Assembly (NCBI RefSeq): GCF_949287625.1
Contig: NZ_CASEGO010000039.1
Span: forward strand, 1 to 22,005
Reading direction: 5' to 3'
Length of the DNA stretch: 22,005 bases
Source: an uncultured Brachyspira sp.
GTDB taxonomy: Bacteria; Spirochaetota; Brachyspiria; Brachyspirales; Brachyspiraceae
Under the pieces are notes generated by a model, which was not told where the DNA came from, did no database searches, and was given only the letters and a program-made list of their open reading frames with translations. This document shows, piece by piece, positions 15,616 through 22,005 of this stretch; position 1 is the stretch's first letter, and each line of letters starts with the position of its first letter. Made by a program: the position numbers and the translations under genes.

Positions 15616-16764
15616 TTATTTATTTTTTATACCATATTCATCTCTGAATTTCTTTGGAGTTGTACCAGTCCATTTCTTAAATATTTTTATATAATGACTT
15701 TGAGAATAAAAAGAAAAATATTGTGCTATCTCCCCAAAAGAATATTCATAATATATAAGCATATTTTTTGAAAATGTAATCTTTTCTCTTTGTATATAGT
15801 CTTTTATTGTGATACCTTCCTGTTTGCTAAATACCCTTGAAAGATATTCTGAATTGGTATAAAGTTTTTTTGCTATATCTTTAACAACAATTTTTTTATT
15901 AATATTTTTTATAATGATCTCTTTGCATTGATTTATTAAATAATTTTTATTGTCTATATGTTCATTATTCTTTTCATTGTATACCAGCTGAGTAAAATAA
16001 AACTGAGCCTCTCTTTCTATAGATTGTATATGTTCTATTTTATTAGTATCTTCTAATTTTCTTACGAAATTATCGCAAATTGAAAAAGAAACTTCCGAAG
16101 AAATACCTCCATCTATGGCAGCCCTGCTTGATAAACATATATGGCATATAGCTACATTTTTATATGAACGAATTTTATCCTTAGCCATAACCCCATACTG
16201 ACCTATGAACTTTTCATCTAAACTCTGCTTCAAACTATTTAAATCCCCATTTCTAATACTTTCTAATATTCTAAGCTCTCTGTCATAAGGATTATGAAAT
16301 ACATTATTAGAATATGTATTTATGTATGTATCAGTAATTTCCTTATTTATTTTATGAAGTAATTCTTCGTTAATAAAATTATTAATAAGCATTTCATCAT
16401 AAGATACTTCTGTATTATTATATAAATTATGAATAAATAAAATCTCTTCACAAAATATATCTAAAGGTATCTCTAACATATTTTCAGAATCATTTGATAT
16501 ACTATTTATACAATTAGGACCTACTATGATCTTTTTATCTGATAAAATAATAGAAGAATAAACTATATTATCTCTATCTATACTTAATATGGGATAATCT
16601 ATATTGGCATTTACAAGGAGAAAATTCTGAAGTCTTGTATCTATAGAATCTTTACAATCCTCATAAATTCCTATAGTTTTCTCTAAAATATTGTTTGAAT
16701 TATATATTCTTACAGGAGACTGAATCATTTTTAAAATATGGCTGCATATATATTCTATATTCAT
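15616..16764 (-). CDS. AraC-family transcriptional regulator, probably of arabinose uptake and catabolism
   Basis: A 382-residue regulator with two parts. The C-terminal ~100 residues form a two-helix-turn-helix AraC/XylS DNA-binding domain: first HTH about 293-313 (VKDIAKKLYTNSEYLSRVF), second about 342-364 (SFGEIAQYFSFYSQSHYIKIF), then the family ending GTTPKKFRDEY. The N-terminal ~280 residues are not the E. coli AraC cupin. They contain YPILSIDRDNIVYSSI near 57-72 and a segment at 198-237 with SSRAAIDGGISSEVSFS, a pattern seen in AraC-family regulators of low-GC anaerobes. Its ligand is not readable but its position directly upstream of the binding-protein gene, same strand, points to L-arabinose or a metabolite. 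No Shine-Dalgarno is visible, and the promoter lies so close that the mRNA may be leaderless. The next gene starts 110 bases downstream, with a promoter but no terminator between. Confidence 0.88.
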   Translation of the reverse strand: MNIEYICSHILKMIQSPVRIYNSNNILEKTIGIYEDCKDSIDTRLQNFLLVNANIDYPILSIDRDNIVYSSIILSDKKIIVGPNCINSISNDSENMLEIPLDIFCEEILFIHNLYNNTEVSYDEMLINNFINEELLHKINKEITDTYINTYSNNVFHNPYDRELRILESIRNGDLNSLKQSLDEKFIGQYGVMAKDKIRSYKNVAICHICLSSRAAIDGGISSEVSFSICDNFVRKLEDTNKIEHIQSIEREAQFYFTQLVYNEKNNEHIDNKNYLINQCKEIIIKNINKKIVVKDIAKKLYTNSEYLSRVFSKQEGITIKDYIQREKITFSKNMLIYYEYSFGEIAQYFSFYSQSHYIKIFKKWTGTTPKKFRDEYGIKNK

Positions 16765-16776
16765 AGTATATATTTT

Positions 16777-16804
16777 AGTATATAAATTTATAAATAATAT
16801 TCAA
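16777..16804 (-). promoter_or_regulatory. Candidate promoter of the araC-type gene, giving a near-leaderless mRNA
   Basis: On the minus strand TTGAAT (16799-16804) and TATACT (16777-16782) are 16 bases apart. A start about seven bases after the -10 would fall near 16770, six bases before the ATG at 16764. An exact 8-mer, AGTATATA on the plus strand, is repeated at 16765-16772 and 16777-16784, covering the -10 and the first bases before the start codon. Confidence 0.4.
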
Positions 16805-16897
16805 TATGATATAAGAATAAAAACTATTTTTTAATACAGCAATCTTTACAAATAAATATATTTTAATACATATTATATAAATATAAAAAATAGGCGG

Positions 16898-17704
16898 TTA
16901 CATTCCAAACAACCCAAGTATAGAAACTAAAAGATAATCAGTAATAAGTATTATCATAAAGCTGTAAACAACACTTGTAGTAGTAGCTTTACCTACACCT
17001 TCAGCTCCTCCTGAAGTTCTAAAACCGTAAAAACAAGATATAAGCATAACTTCAGCACCAAATATTGTAGACTTAATTAAACTTCCTATAAAATCTCCAA
17101 GCGATATAACAGATATAGCACTATCAAAATAATGAATAGGATCACTCCTAAGTACAAATACCGTAACTATAGCTCCTCCCAAAACACCTATAATATCCGC
17201 AGAAACTGTGAGCATAGGAAGCGATATAACAGCAGCCCAAAAACGAGGTACAGCAACATACTCTATAGGATTAGTATATAAAGTTTTCAAAGCATCTAAC
17301 TGCTCGCTTACCTGCATAGTACCTATTTCAGCAGTAACAGAACTGCCTACCCTTCCTGCAAATATCAAAGCAAGAAGCATAGGTGATAACTCCTTAACCA
17401 TAGCCTTACCAACCATAGAGCCTACAAACTGAGAAATACCCTTTAATACACTGTCAAGTACTACAGCTATCTGCAAAGACATAACCATACCAGTACACAG
17501 CACTGTAACAGCAGCAACAACAAATGAATCAACCCCCATTCTTACTATCTGCTCTCTTAAAAGTTTAAAAGAGAAAGAAGATCTGAAAGTATATCTGAAT
17601 ACCTCTATAAGAAGAGCAGCAAATTCACCCAAAGCTGCAAGAAAATAGTTTATTTTATTTTTAACACCTTTTCGTAATTCTATTTTTACATCAAATAATT
17701 CCAT
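16898..17704 (-). CDS. MlaE-family ABC transporter permease
   Basis: Inner-membrane permease of the MlaE (YrbE/DUF140) family, the membrane part of ABC systems that move phospholipids between membranes of diderm bacteria. The 268-residue protein has a short amphipathic N-terminus and about five or six hydrophobic segments from residue 60 onward. Family motifs include VDSFVVAAVTVLCTGMVMSLQ, GRVGSSVTAEIGTMQVSEQLDALKTL in the middle, and the C-terminal FYGFRTSGGAEGVGKATTTSVVYSFM. The ribosome-binding site is AGGGG, about 10 bases before the ATG. It lies 23 bases after dnaB, so it is probably read from the rplI-dnaB operon. Its expected partners (ATPase MlaF and MCE protein MlaD) are not in the window, so they must be encoded elsewhere. 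Confidence 0.92.
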   Translation of the reverse strand: MELFDVKIELRKGVKNKINYFLAALGEFAALLIEVFRYTFRSSFSFKLLREQIVRMGVDSFVVAAVTVLCTGMVMSLQIAVVLDSVLKGISQFVGSMVGKAMVKELSPMLLALIFAGRVGSSVTAEIGTMQVSEQLDALKTLYTNPIEYVAVPRFWAAVISLPMLTVSADIIGVLGGAIVTVFVLRSDPIHYFDSAISVISLGDFIGSLIKSTIFGAEVMLISCFYGFRTSGGAEGVGKATTTSVVYSFMIILITDYLLVSILGLFGM

Positions 17705-17727
17705 AATAAAATTACCCCTATAATATA

Positions 17728-19131
17728 TTAAGCGTCATTACTGTTATTATATATATTCTCAAATCTAGTCTGGTCAGCTATAAAATGAAGCGGTATTCCA
17801 TCATGTATAGCACCATTTCTATGTTTTGCAAGTATTACTTCAACCTGATTAGTTTTGTCATCTATAACTTCATCATCTTTTTCTTCTTTATTTGGCTTTT
17901 GTCTATGAAGAAACATAACAATATCTGCATCCTGCTCTATAGAACCAGACTCTCTAAGGTCTGAAAGTCTAGGCTTATCCTGTCTCTGTTCAACAGCCCT
18001 AGATAACTGAGCCAAAGATATAACAGGCACATTAAGCTCCTTAGCCAATGCTTTAAGCCCCCTCGAAATATCCGCTATTTCCTGCTCTCTTGTACCGTTT
18101 CTTCTAGTCTGAACGCCTGAATGAATAAGCTGAAGATAATCTACAACTATTAATTTTAAATCAATTTCTTTTCCGGAAGTTTTACTCATCTCGGCAAATC
18201 TATACTTCATCTGCCTAGCTATACCTCGTATTTCCATTATAGTTAATTGACTGGAATCGTCTATCAAAAGATTAGCCTGAGATAAGCTATTAAAAGTCTG
18301 TCCTAATTTAGTCCATTCCTGCTTTTCCAAGTCTCCAGATCTTATTCTTGATAAACTAATTCTAGCTTTACTTGCTATCAATCTTTCTACAAGCTGCATT
18401 CGGCTCATCTCAAGAGAGAAAAAACCTATACCAAATCCTGTAGTTTCTATATTAGTAATAACATGCTCCACTATATTAAGTGCAAAACTTGTTTTACCTA
18501 CAGAAGGTCTTGCCGCTAATATAATCAAATCCGAAGGCTGAAAACCATGAGTAATTTTATCAAGCGATATAAAACCAGAGGGAACACCTGTTACAGTACC
18601 TTTATGCTTTTTTCGGCTCTCTATAGTAGTTAAAGCCTCATAAAGCAAATCCCGTATATGAATAAAATCATTACTTAATCTTCTTTGAGTAACCTCAAAG
18701 ATTTTTTTCTCAGCAAAATCAGCTATTTCTTTAGTTTCTGCATCCTTTGCTTCATAAGCTGATTTTTGTATATCCTGAGTTGCTGTTATTAAATCTCTAA
18801 GCAATGATTTTTCAGCGATAATTTCAGCATAATATTTGGCATTTTGATGAAAAGGCGTACCGTCTATTATACGCATTAAATAAGCTTCATCATTTTGAAT
18901 AATCTTCTCAAACAGTCCGTTTTCTTTAAGATATCTTAAAGTGGTTTCGGCATTAACCGCTATACCCCTATTATTCATCTCTATGATACTTTCATAAAGC
19001 AGTCTGTTTCTTTCACTGTAGAAATCGGTAGATTTTATTTTGGATAAAGCTGCGGATATAGCCTGAGAGTTTTGAAGCATCGCCCCCAATAGAGACTCTT
19101 CAGCCTCTATTGAGCAGGGTGTATTATTCAT
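17728..19131 (-). CDS. dnaB: Replicative DNA helicase
   Basis: Hexameric helicase that unwinds DNA at the replication fork and carries the primase. The 467-residue protein has an N-terminal DnaB domain (about 5-105, starting PCSIEAEESLLGAML), a linker and a RecA-like ATPase domain. Walker A is ARPSVGKTS (207-215), Walker B LIVVDYLQL (327-335), the sensor region ISLAQLSR (371-378), DLRESGSIEQDAD (391-403), and the arginine finger lies in KHRNG (436-440). Length and motifs are normal, with no intein. The Shine-Dalgarno is weak (TAGG, 12 bases upstream). It follows rplI by 37 bases, a widely conserved pairing. Confidence 0.97.
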   Translation of the reverse strand: MNNTPCSIEAEESLLGAMLQNSQAISAALSKIKSTDFYSERNRLLYESIIEMNNRGIAVNAETTLRYLKENGLFEKIIQNDEAYLMRIIDGTPFHQNAKYYAEIIAEKSLLRDLITATQDIQKSAYEAKDAETKEIADFAEKKIFEVTQRRLSNDFIHIRDLLYEALTTIESRKKHKGTVTGVPSGFISLDKITHGFQPSDLIILAARPSVGKTSFALNIVEHVITNIETTGFGIGFFSLEMSRMQLVERLIASKARISLSRIRSGDLEKQEWTKLGQTFNSLSQANLLIDDSSQLTIMEIRGIARQMKYRFAEMSKTSGKEIDLKLIVVDYLQLIHSGVQTRRNGTREQEIADISRGLKALAKELNVPVISLAQLSRAVEQRQDKPRLSDLRESGSIEQDADIVMFLHRQKPNKEEKDDEVIDDKTNQVEVILAKHRNGAIHDGIPLHFIADQTRFENIYNNSNDA

Positions 19132-19168
19132 AAATATTATGCCTATTAATTGATACTAAGCCTTAATG

Positions 19169-19687
19169 TCAAGCTTGTACAGTTTCAGAAGTATTATTAT
19201 TTTCTTCTTTTATTTCCTCTGTTACTTCTACAACTTCTTTATCATCTATATTGATAACTTTAATTTTGATAACAGCATTAACACTATGATATAATTTTAT
19301 TTCAACATCAAACTCGCCAAGTTCTTTAATATGTTTTTCCATATGAACATCGCGTTTATTTATATCAATTTCTTTTTCTTTTAAAGCATCAACTATAGTC
19401 TGCTGACTAACAGAACCGTATAATTTACCGTTTTCAGCAACTTTCATAGGTATAACTACACTTATATCAACAATTTTACCTTTTAATATTTCAGCTTCCA
19501 TTTTTCTTTTAGCTCTTTTTTTCTCTAAACTTTTCTGCATTTGAGCTAAAGTTCTTAAATTAGCTGTATTTTTTATTACAGCTATATTTCTTGGAATAAG
19601 GTAATTTCTTGCATAGCCGTCTTTAACTTTACATATATCACCTTCATAACCTAATGATATAAAATCTTTTTTTAAGATAACTTCCAT
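19169..19687 (-). CDS. rplI: Large ribosomal subunit protein bL9
   Basis: Binds 23S rRNA in the 50S subunit at the base of the L1 stalk and helps keep the reading frame. The N-terminal domain carries the L9 signature, GYEGDICKVKDGYARNYLIP at 13-32, followed by the long connecting helix (about 41-75, rich in K/R/E) and the C-terminal domain with LYGSVSQQTIVDALKE. At 172 residues it exceeds the usual ~150: the last 20-25 residues form an acidic, low-complexity tail (EVVEVTEEIKEENNNTSET). An excellent ribosome-binding site (AAGGAG) precedes the ATG. In many bacteria this gene follows rpsF, ssb and rpsR; here it heads its own transcript with dnaB and the MlaE-type gene behind it. Confidence 0.96.
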   Translation of the reverse strand: MEVILKKDFISLGYEGDICKVKDGYARNYLIPRNIAVIKNTANLRTLAQMQKSLEKKRAKRKMEAEILKGKIVDISVVIPMKVAENGKLYGSVSQQTIVDALKEKEIDINKRDVHMEKHIKELGEFDVEIKLYHSVNAVIKIKVINIDDKEVVEVTEEIKEENNNTSETVQA

Positions 19688-19748
19688 TTGCCTTCTCCTT
19701 GATATCGCTATTAAATAATATAATAAATTTCTAGTTTACAATTTACAT

Positions 19749-19777
19749 ATTATATCATATTACGCATATTATAGCAA
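19749..19777 (-). promoter_or_regulatory. Promoter of rplI-dnaB-mlaE-type operon
   Basis: On the minus strand TTGCTA (19772-19777) and a perfect TATAAT (19749-19754) are 17 bases apart, with a TG just before the -10. The leader to the rplI ATG would be about 55 bases. Confidence 0.6.
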
Positions 19778-19810
19778 GTGCTTTATATACAAATACTTCT
19801 ATATAGTATA

Positions 19811-19838
19811 TTGATTTTTTTTATCCTTATGTTATAAT
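19811..19838 (+). promoter_or_regulatory. Promoter of the flavodoxin-like gene
   Basis: TTGATT (19811-19816) and a perfect TATAAT (19833-19838) are 16 bases apart. Transcription would begin near 19845, giving a leader of about 29 bases. The -10 is covered by a possible PerR/Fur-like box (19832-19846) and by the left arm of an inverted repeat. Confidence 0.65.
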
Positions 19839-19862
19839 AATTAGACTATTCTAACATAAGGA
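19824..19862 (+). promoter_or_regulatory. 11-bp inverted repeat over the flavodoxin promoter and ribosome-binding site
   Basis: TCCTTATGTTA (19824-19834) and its exact complement (19852-19862) are 17 bases apart. The left arm lies in the spacer and -10, the right arm runs into the AAGGAG Shine-Dalgarno (19858-19863). As the left arm is upstream of the likely start of transcription, it is more likely a DNA operator than an mRNA hairpin. Between the arms, TTATAAT-A-ATTA (19832-19843) matches most of the PerR box TTATAATNATTATAA. Confidence 0.5.
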
Positions 19863-19873
19863 GTGAATGTGAT

Positions 19874-20389
19874 ATGAAATATTCTATAGTTTATACTAGC
19901 AAAAGCGGTAATACAGAAAAATTAGCATTAGCTATAAAAGAATCTGCTGACGGAGAATGTCTTCAATGCGTAAAAGCTGATGCGGCAGATGCTAATAAAA
20001 TTAACGAATCTGACTTAGTATTTGTAGGTGCTGGAAGTTATAAAGGTACTTGTGATGAGGCTGCTGGTAAGTTTATGCAGACTTTGAAAAATAAAAAAGT
20101 ATTTTTATTTATGACTGTAGGCTACGGAAATAATCAGGAATATTATGATAAAATGCTTAATCCTGCAAAAACTTTCTTGGATTCTTCTAATACATTAGTT
20201 GGTACTTATGCTTGTCAGGGTCAATGGATAGACGGACAAAAGAAAAATTTAGAAAATATGCTTGAAAAAGCTGCAACTGATGATGAGAAAAAAGTTGTTC
20301 AGTCTAAATTAGCTAATTATGACAATGCTATGGGACACCCTAATGCTGATGATTTAAATAAATTGAAAGAAGCTATTAAAACTCTATAA
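19874..20389 (+). CDS. Flavodoxin-like protein
   Basis: A short cytoplasmic protein of 171 residues with a flavodoxin fold. The FMN phosphate loop is TSKSGNTEK (8-16), directly after the first strand MKYSIVY. VGAGSYKGTCDEAAGKFM (51-68) and VGYGNNQEYYDKM follow, with ACQGQWIDGQKKN in the second half. This combination marks a group of small flavodoxin-family proteins common in clostridia and other anaerobes and thought to act as electron carriers or partners of reductases. The redox partner cannot be told from here because no reductase is adjacent. AAGGAG lies 10 bases before the ATG. It is monocistronic, divergent from rplI, and ends at a strong hairpin. The promoter region suggests regulation by iron or peroxide through a Fur/PerR-type protein, which is inference. 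Confidence 0.85.
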   Translation: MKYSIVYTSKSGNTEKLALAIKESADGECLQCVKADAADANKINESDLVFVGAGSYKGTCDEAAGKFMQTLKNKKVFLFMTVGYGNNQEYYDKMLNPAKTFLDSSNTLVGTYACQGQWIDGQKKNLENMLEKAATDDEKKVVQSKLANYDNAMGHPNADDLNKLKEAIKTL

Positions 20390-20410
20390 ATATTTACCCA
20401 TAAAAAGTAA

Positions 20411-20450
20411 CCCTCTATAATAGGATATATTATTCTATTATAGAGGGCTT
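20411..20450. terminator. Bidirectional terminator between the flavodoxin-like gene and tatD
   Basis: A 13-bp perfect stem starting CCCTC (20411-20423 with 20435-20447), with an 11-nt loop, is followed on the plus strand by CTTTT and on the minus strand by a T-rich tract. It can serve both convergent genes. Confidence 0.85.
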
Positions 20451-20468
20451 TTCATATTTTTATGCAAA

Positions 20469-21281
20469 TTAAATTCTATTCAAATCTATAGGAAGCTCCA
20501 AAACTCTAACAGTATTTTCTAAGGCTTTTCTCATAATATCTTCGCTTTTCTCACCGCTTGCCTCCGCTAATACTTCAACCGTATATGGTATAAATGATGG
20601 CTCATTTGCCCTACCCCTTACTTTCTGAGGAGTTAAATACGGTGCATCTGTTTCTATTGTAAACATATCCTTTGGAACATACTTAAAAGCATCTCTTATA
20701 AAATCATTCTTCATATATGTAGATGACCCTGAAAAAGAAAGTATATACCCCAAATCCAAAGCATTTTTAGCATCTTCAACATTTCCGCTGAAACAATGAA
20801 ATATGCCTCTTTTTGGTATATCGGCTTCTCTAAGAATTTTAAAAGTATCTTTAAATGCATTTCTGCTATGTATCAATATAGGAAGGTCTGTATTTTTAGC
20901 AGCCTCGCACAAAGCCAAGAAAAACTCACGCTGCTCATTTTTATTTGAATCATCATGATAATAGTCAAGCCCTATTTCACCCACAGCATATATTGACTTA
21001 TTTTTATTTTTTAATGTCTTTTTATTTAAATTTTTTATTTTTAATTCAAAAGCCTTTAATGTATCCTCATCATTTTCATTTGCATAGTCTGGATAATACC
21101 CCATACTAAAAAATACACCCTCAGCATCAGAAAGTATAAACATACGTTCATCTATATCATTAGGGTGAACTCCTATATCAACAAAATAAAATATACCCGC
21201 CTTATTAGCTCTATCTAAAACCTCTTCCAATTCTTTACTCTTCTTTGATATATATGTAAGATGGCAATGACTGTCTATCAT
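20469..21281 (-). CDS. TatD-family metal-dependent deoxyribonuclease
   Basis: A 270-residue TIM-barrel hydrolase of the TatD/YcfH family, cytoplasmic 3'-5' exonucleases thought to act in DNA repair and turnover. The metal-binding residues are in place: H5 and H7 in MIDSHCHL, E102 in VGEIGLDYYHD (100-110), H138 in ILIHSRNA, H162 in FHCFSG and D212 in IETDAPYLTP. The C-terminal half, with RGRANEPSFIPYTVEVLAE, is typical. GGAG lies 8 bases before the ATG. It starts 21 bases after the HIT gene stop, so the two form an operon. An insertion of lysine/asparagine-rich residues near 83-96 lengthens the loop before strand VGEIGLDY. Substrate specificity within the family cannot be assigned. Confidence 0.92.
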   Translation of the reverse strand: MIDSHCHLTYISKKSKELEEVLDRANKAGIFYFVDIGVHPNDIDERMFILSDAEGVFFSMGYYPDYANENDEDTLKAFELKIKNLNKKTLKNKNKSIYAVGEIGLDYYHDDSNKNEQREFFLALCEAAKNTDLPILIHSRNAFKDTFKILREADIPKRGIFHCFSGNVEDAKNALDLGYILSFSGSSTYMKNDFIRDAFKYVPKDMFTIETDAPYLTPQKVRGRANEPSFIPYTVEVLAEASGEKSEDIMRKALENTVRVLELPIDLNRI

Positions 21282-21302
21282 TATGTTAACTCCAATTATT
21301 AT

Positions 21303-21653
21303 TTATTCTTCCAAATTATCGCCTGAAAGTATATGAAAATGCACATGAAATACGCTTTGTCCTGCACCTTTTCCGCAATTATTTATAACTCTGAAAGATT
21401 CTAATTTCTGTTCTTTAGCAACTTCCTTTATAGTTTCTAAAACTTTATTCATCAAAAACTCATCTATCTCCAATATATTTCTAACATGAGGTTTTGGAAC
21501 AACAAGCAAATGTACTTTAGCTTTTGGATTCAAATCTGCAAATACAACACAGTATTCATTTTCTTTTATAAAATTTGAAGGAATCTCTCCTTTAATTATT
21601 TTACAGAATATACAGTCTTTATCAAAATATTTATTATCATTATAATTACTCAT
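21303..21653 (-). CDS. HIT-family (HinT-like) nucleotide-binding protein
   Basis: A small purine-nucleoside phosphoramidase-type hydrolase of the histidine-triad superfamily. With the start used here it has 116 residues. The triad is H103-V-H105-F-H107 in SVFHVHFHIL. The N-terminal DCIFCKIIKGEIPS, with C14 and C17, is the HinT zinc-type opening, and VVPKPHVRNI and INNCGKGAGQ are conserved. The frame opens at a TTG at 21665, but that codon overlaps the ribosome-binding site. GGAG lies 6 bases before ATG 21653, which is therefore the start. A TATAAT on the minus strand at 21673-21678 is a likely -10, without a good -35. Co-transcribed with the tatD-type gene; repeat copy B begins about 75 bases upstream. 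Confidence 0.92.
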   Translation of the reverse strand: MSNYNDNKYFDKDCIFCKIIKGEIPSNFIKENEYCVVFADLNPKAKVHLLVVPKPHVRNILEIDEFLMNKVLETIKEVAKEQKLESFRVINNCGKGAGQSVFHVHFHILSGDNLEE

Positions 21654-21727
21654 AAAAAACTCCAATAGAAATATTATAAAATCGTTTAATAATATAAACT
21701 AAAATAAAAAATTAATCTATATATTAT

Positions 21728-21981
21728 ACTTGTTTCAAAACTAAATTTCTTAATATTTATAGTTTTCAAATTTAATATTTTTTTAATTATAGTTGGGGCT
21801 TTGCCCCAAACCCCACTTCTTTTGGTGACCCAAAGAAGCAAAAAGACTGCATATTTATATACTAAAAAGGATAAATCATACAACATATAAAACATATAAT
21901 TTATATAATAGTTAATATTATATAAATTAGCATAAAATAATAAACTCATAAAATTATTTGTCAAGTACTTTTGAAACAAGT
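21728..21981. repeat. MITE-like intergenic repeat, copy B
   Basis: A 254-bp element in the same orientation as copy A (4928-5178). It is bounded by ACTTGTTTCAAAA at 21728-21740 and its complement at 21969-21981. The left part contains a perfect 5-bp GC hairpin (21795-21799 with 21803-21807) that copy A has interrupted, and the same second hairpin (21816-21825 with 21829-21838). A -35-like TTGTCA (21958-21963) with TCTTAT 17 bases on reads out of the right end, weaker than in copy A. A 97-codon open frame on the minus strand runs through it but has no ribosome-binding site or protein-like character. The rest of the stretch from 21654 to the window end is AT-rich spacer. Confidence 0.85.
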
Positions 21982-22005
21982 CTTATATATTATTATACTC
22001 TATTT

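Noticed and set aside
21654..21665. Four extra N-terminal codons for the HIT protein
   Set aside because: TTG start overlapping the GGAG ribosome-binding site for ATG 21653.
21686..21979. A 97-codon open frame on the minus strand
   Set aside because: It lies inside repeat copy B and its flank, has no ribosome-binding site, and its residues simply follow the repeat. The matching part of copy A does not keep a comparable frame. Treated as non-coding.
4928..21981. Repeat copies as attachment sites of an excisable island
   Set aside because: No integrase gene is present and the block between them includes essential dnaB, rplI and murE, so clean excision is not credible.

Overview
The window is a strongly AT-rich bacterial chromosome segment. 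Base composition, the protein sequences (RNase III, LexA, DnaB, L9, MlaE-type permease) and the intergenic repeat pair all fit an anaerobic intestinal spirochaete of the genus Brachyspira. That assignment is inference from composition and remembered family features; no search was run. Almost all of the sequence is ordinary chromosome, densely packed with intact genes, with no phage, insertion-sequence transposase, CRISPR array, tRNA or rRNA seen.

Layout. (1) 478-2728, plus strand: rnc (RNase III) and rpe (ribulose-phosphate 3-epimerase) as a pair, then lexA under its own strong promoter. (2) 2804-4840, minus strand: glgA (glycogen synthase) followed by a YajQ-family protein, converging on lexA at a shared hairpin terminator. 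(3) 4841-5280: an intergenic stretch holding copy A of a ~250-bp repeat with terminal inverted repeats. (4) 5281-6807, plus: murE. (5) 6871-16764, minus: a complete L-arabinose module read as araC-type regulator, YtfQ-type sugar-binding lipoprotein, YtfR-type ATPase, YtfT- and YjfF-type permeases, araB, araA, araD. (6) 16898-19687, minus: rplI (L9), dnaB and an MlaE-type permease. (7) 19874-20389, plus: a short flavodoxin-like protein with an elaborate promoter region. (8) 20469-21653, minus: a HIT-family protein and a TatD-family nuclease, followed at the right edge by copy B of the repeat.

How it works together. The arabinose module is self-contained: sensing (AraC type), uptake (ABC transporter of the galactofuranose/furanose type) and conversion L-arabinose -> L-ribulose -> L-ribulose-5-P -> D-xylulose-5-P. 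Its product enters the pentose phosphate pathway, where the rpe product at the left of the window also acts. Long perfect stem-loops sit at exactly the three loose junctions of this operon (binding protein/ATPase, permease/araB, araA/araD), while the tight junctions have none; a fourth, with a U-rich flank, closes the operon. This looks like post-transcriptional segmentation of one long mRNA.

The most noteworthy non-genic signals are the ~250-bp repeat pair (MITE-like, structured, with a promoter-like sequence reading out of the right end), the operon-dividing stem-loops, a near-leaderless araC-type gene, and an 11-bp inverted repeat plus PerR/Fur-like box over the flavodoxin promoter. Three gene starts (araA, the YtfT-type permease, the HIT protein) are placed downstream of the longest possible frame, because the longer frames begin at TTG codons in or next to the ribosome-binding sites.
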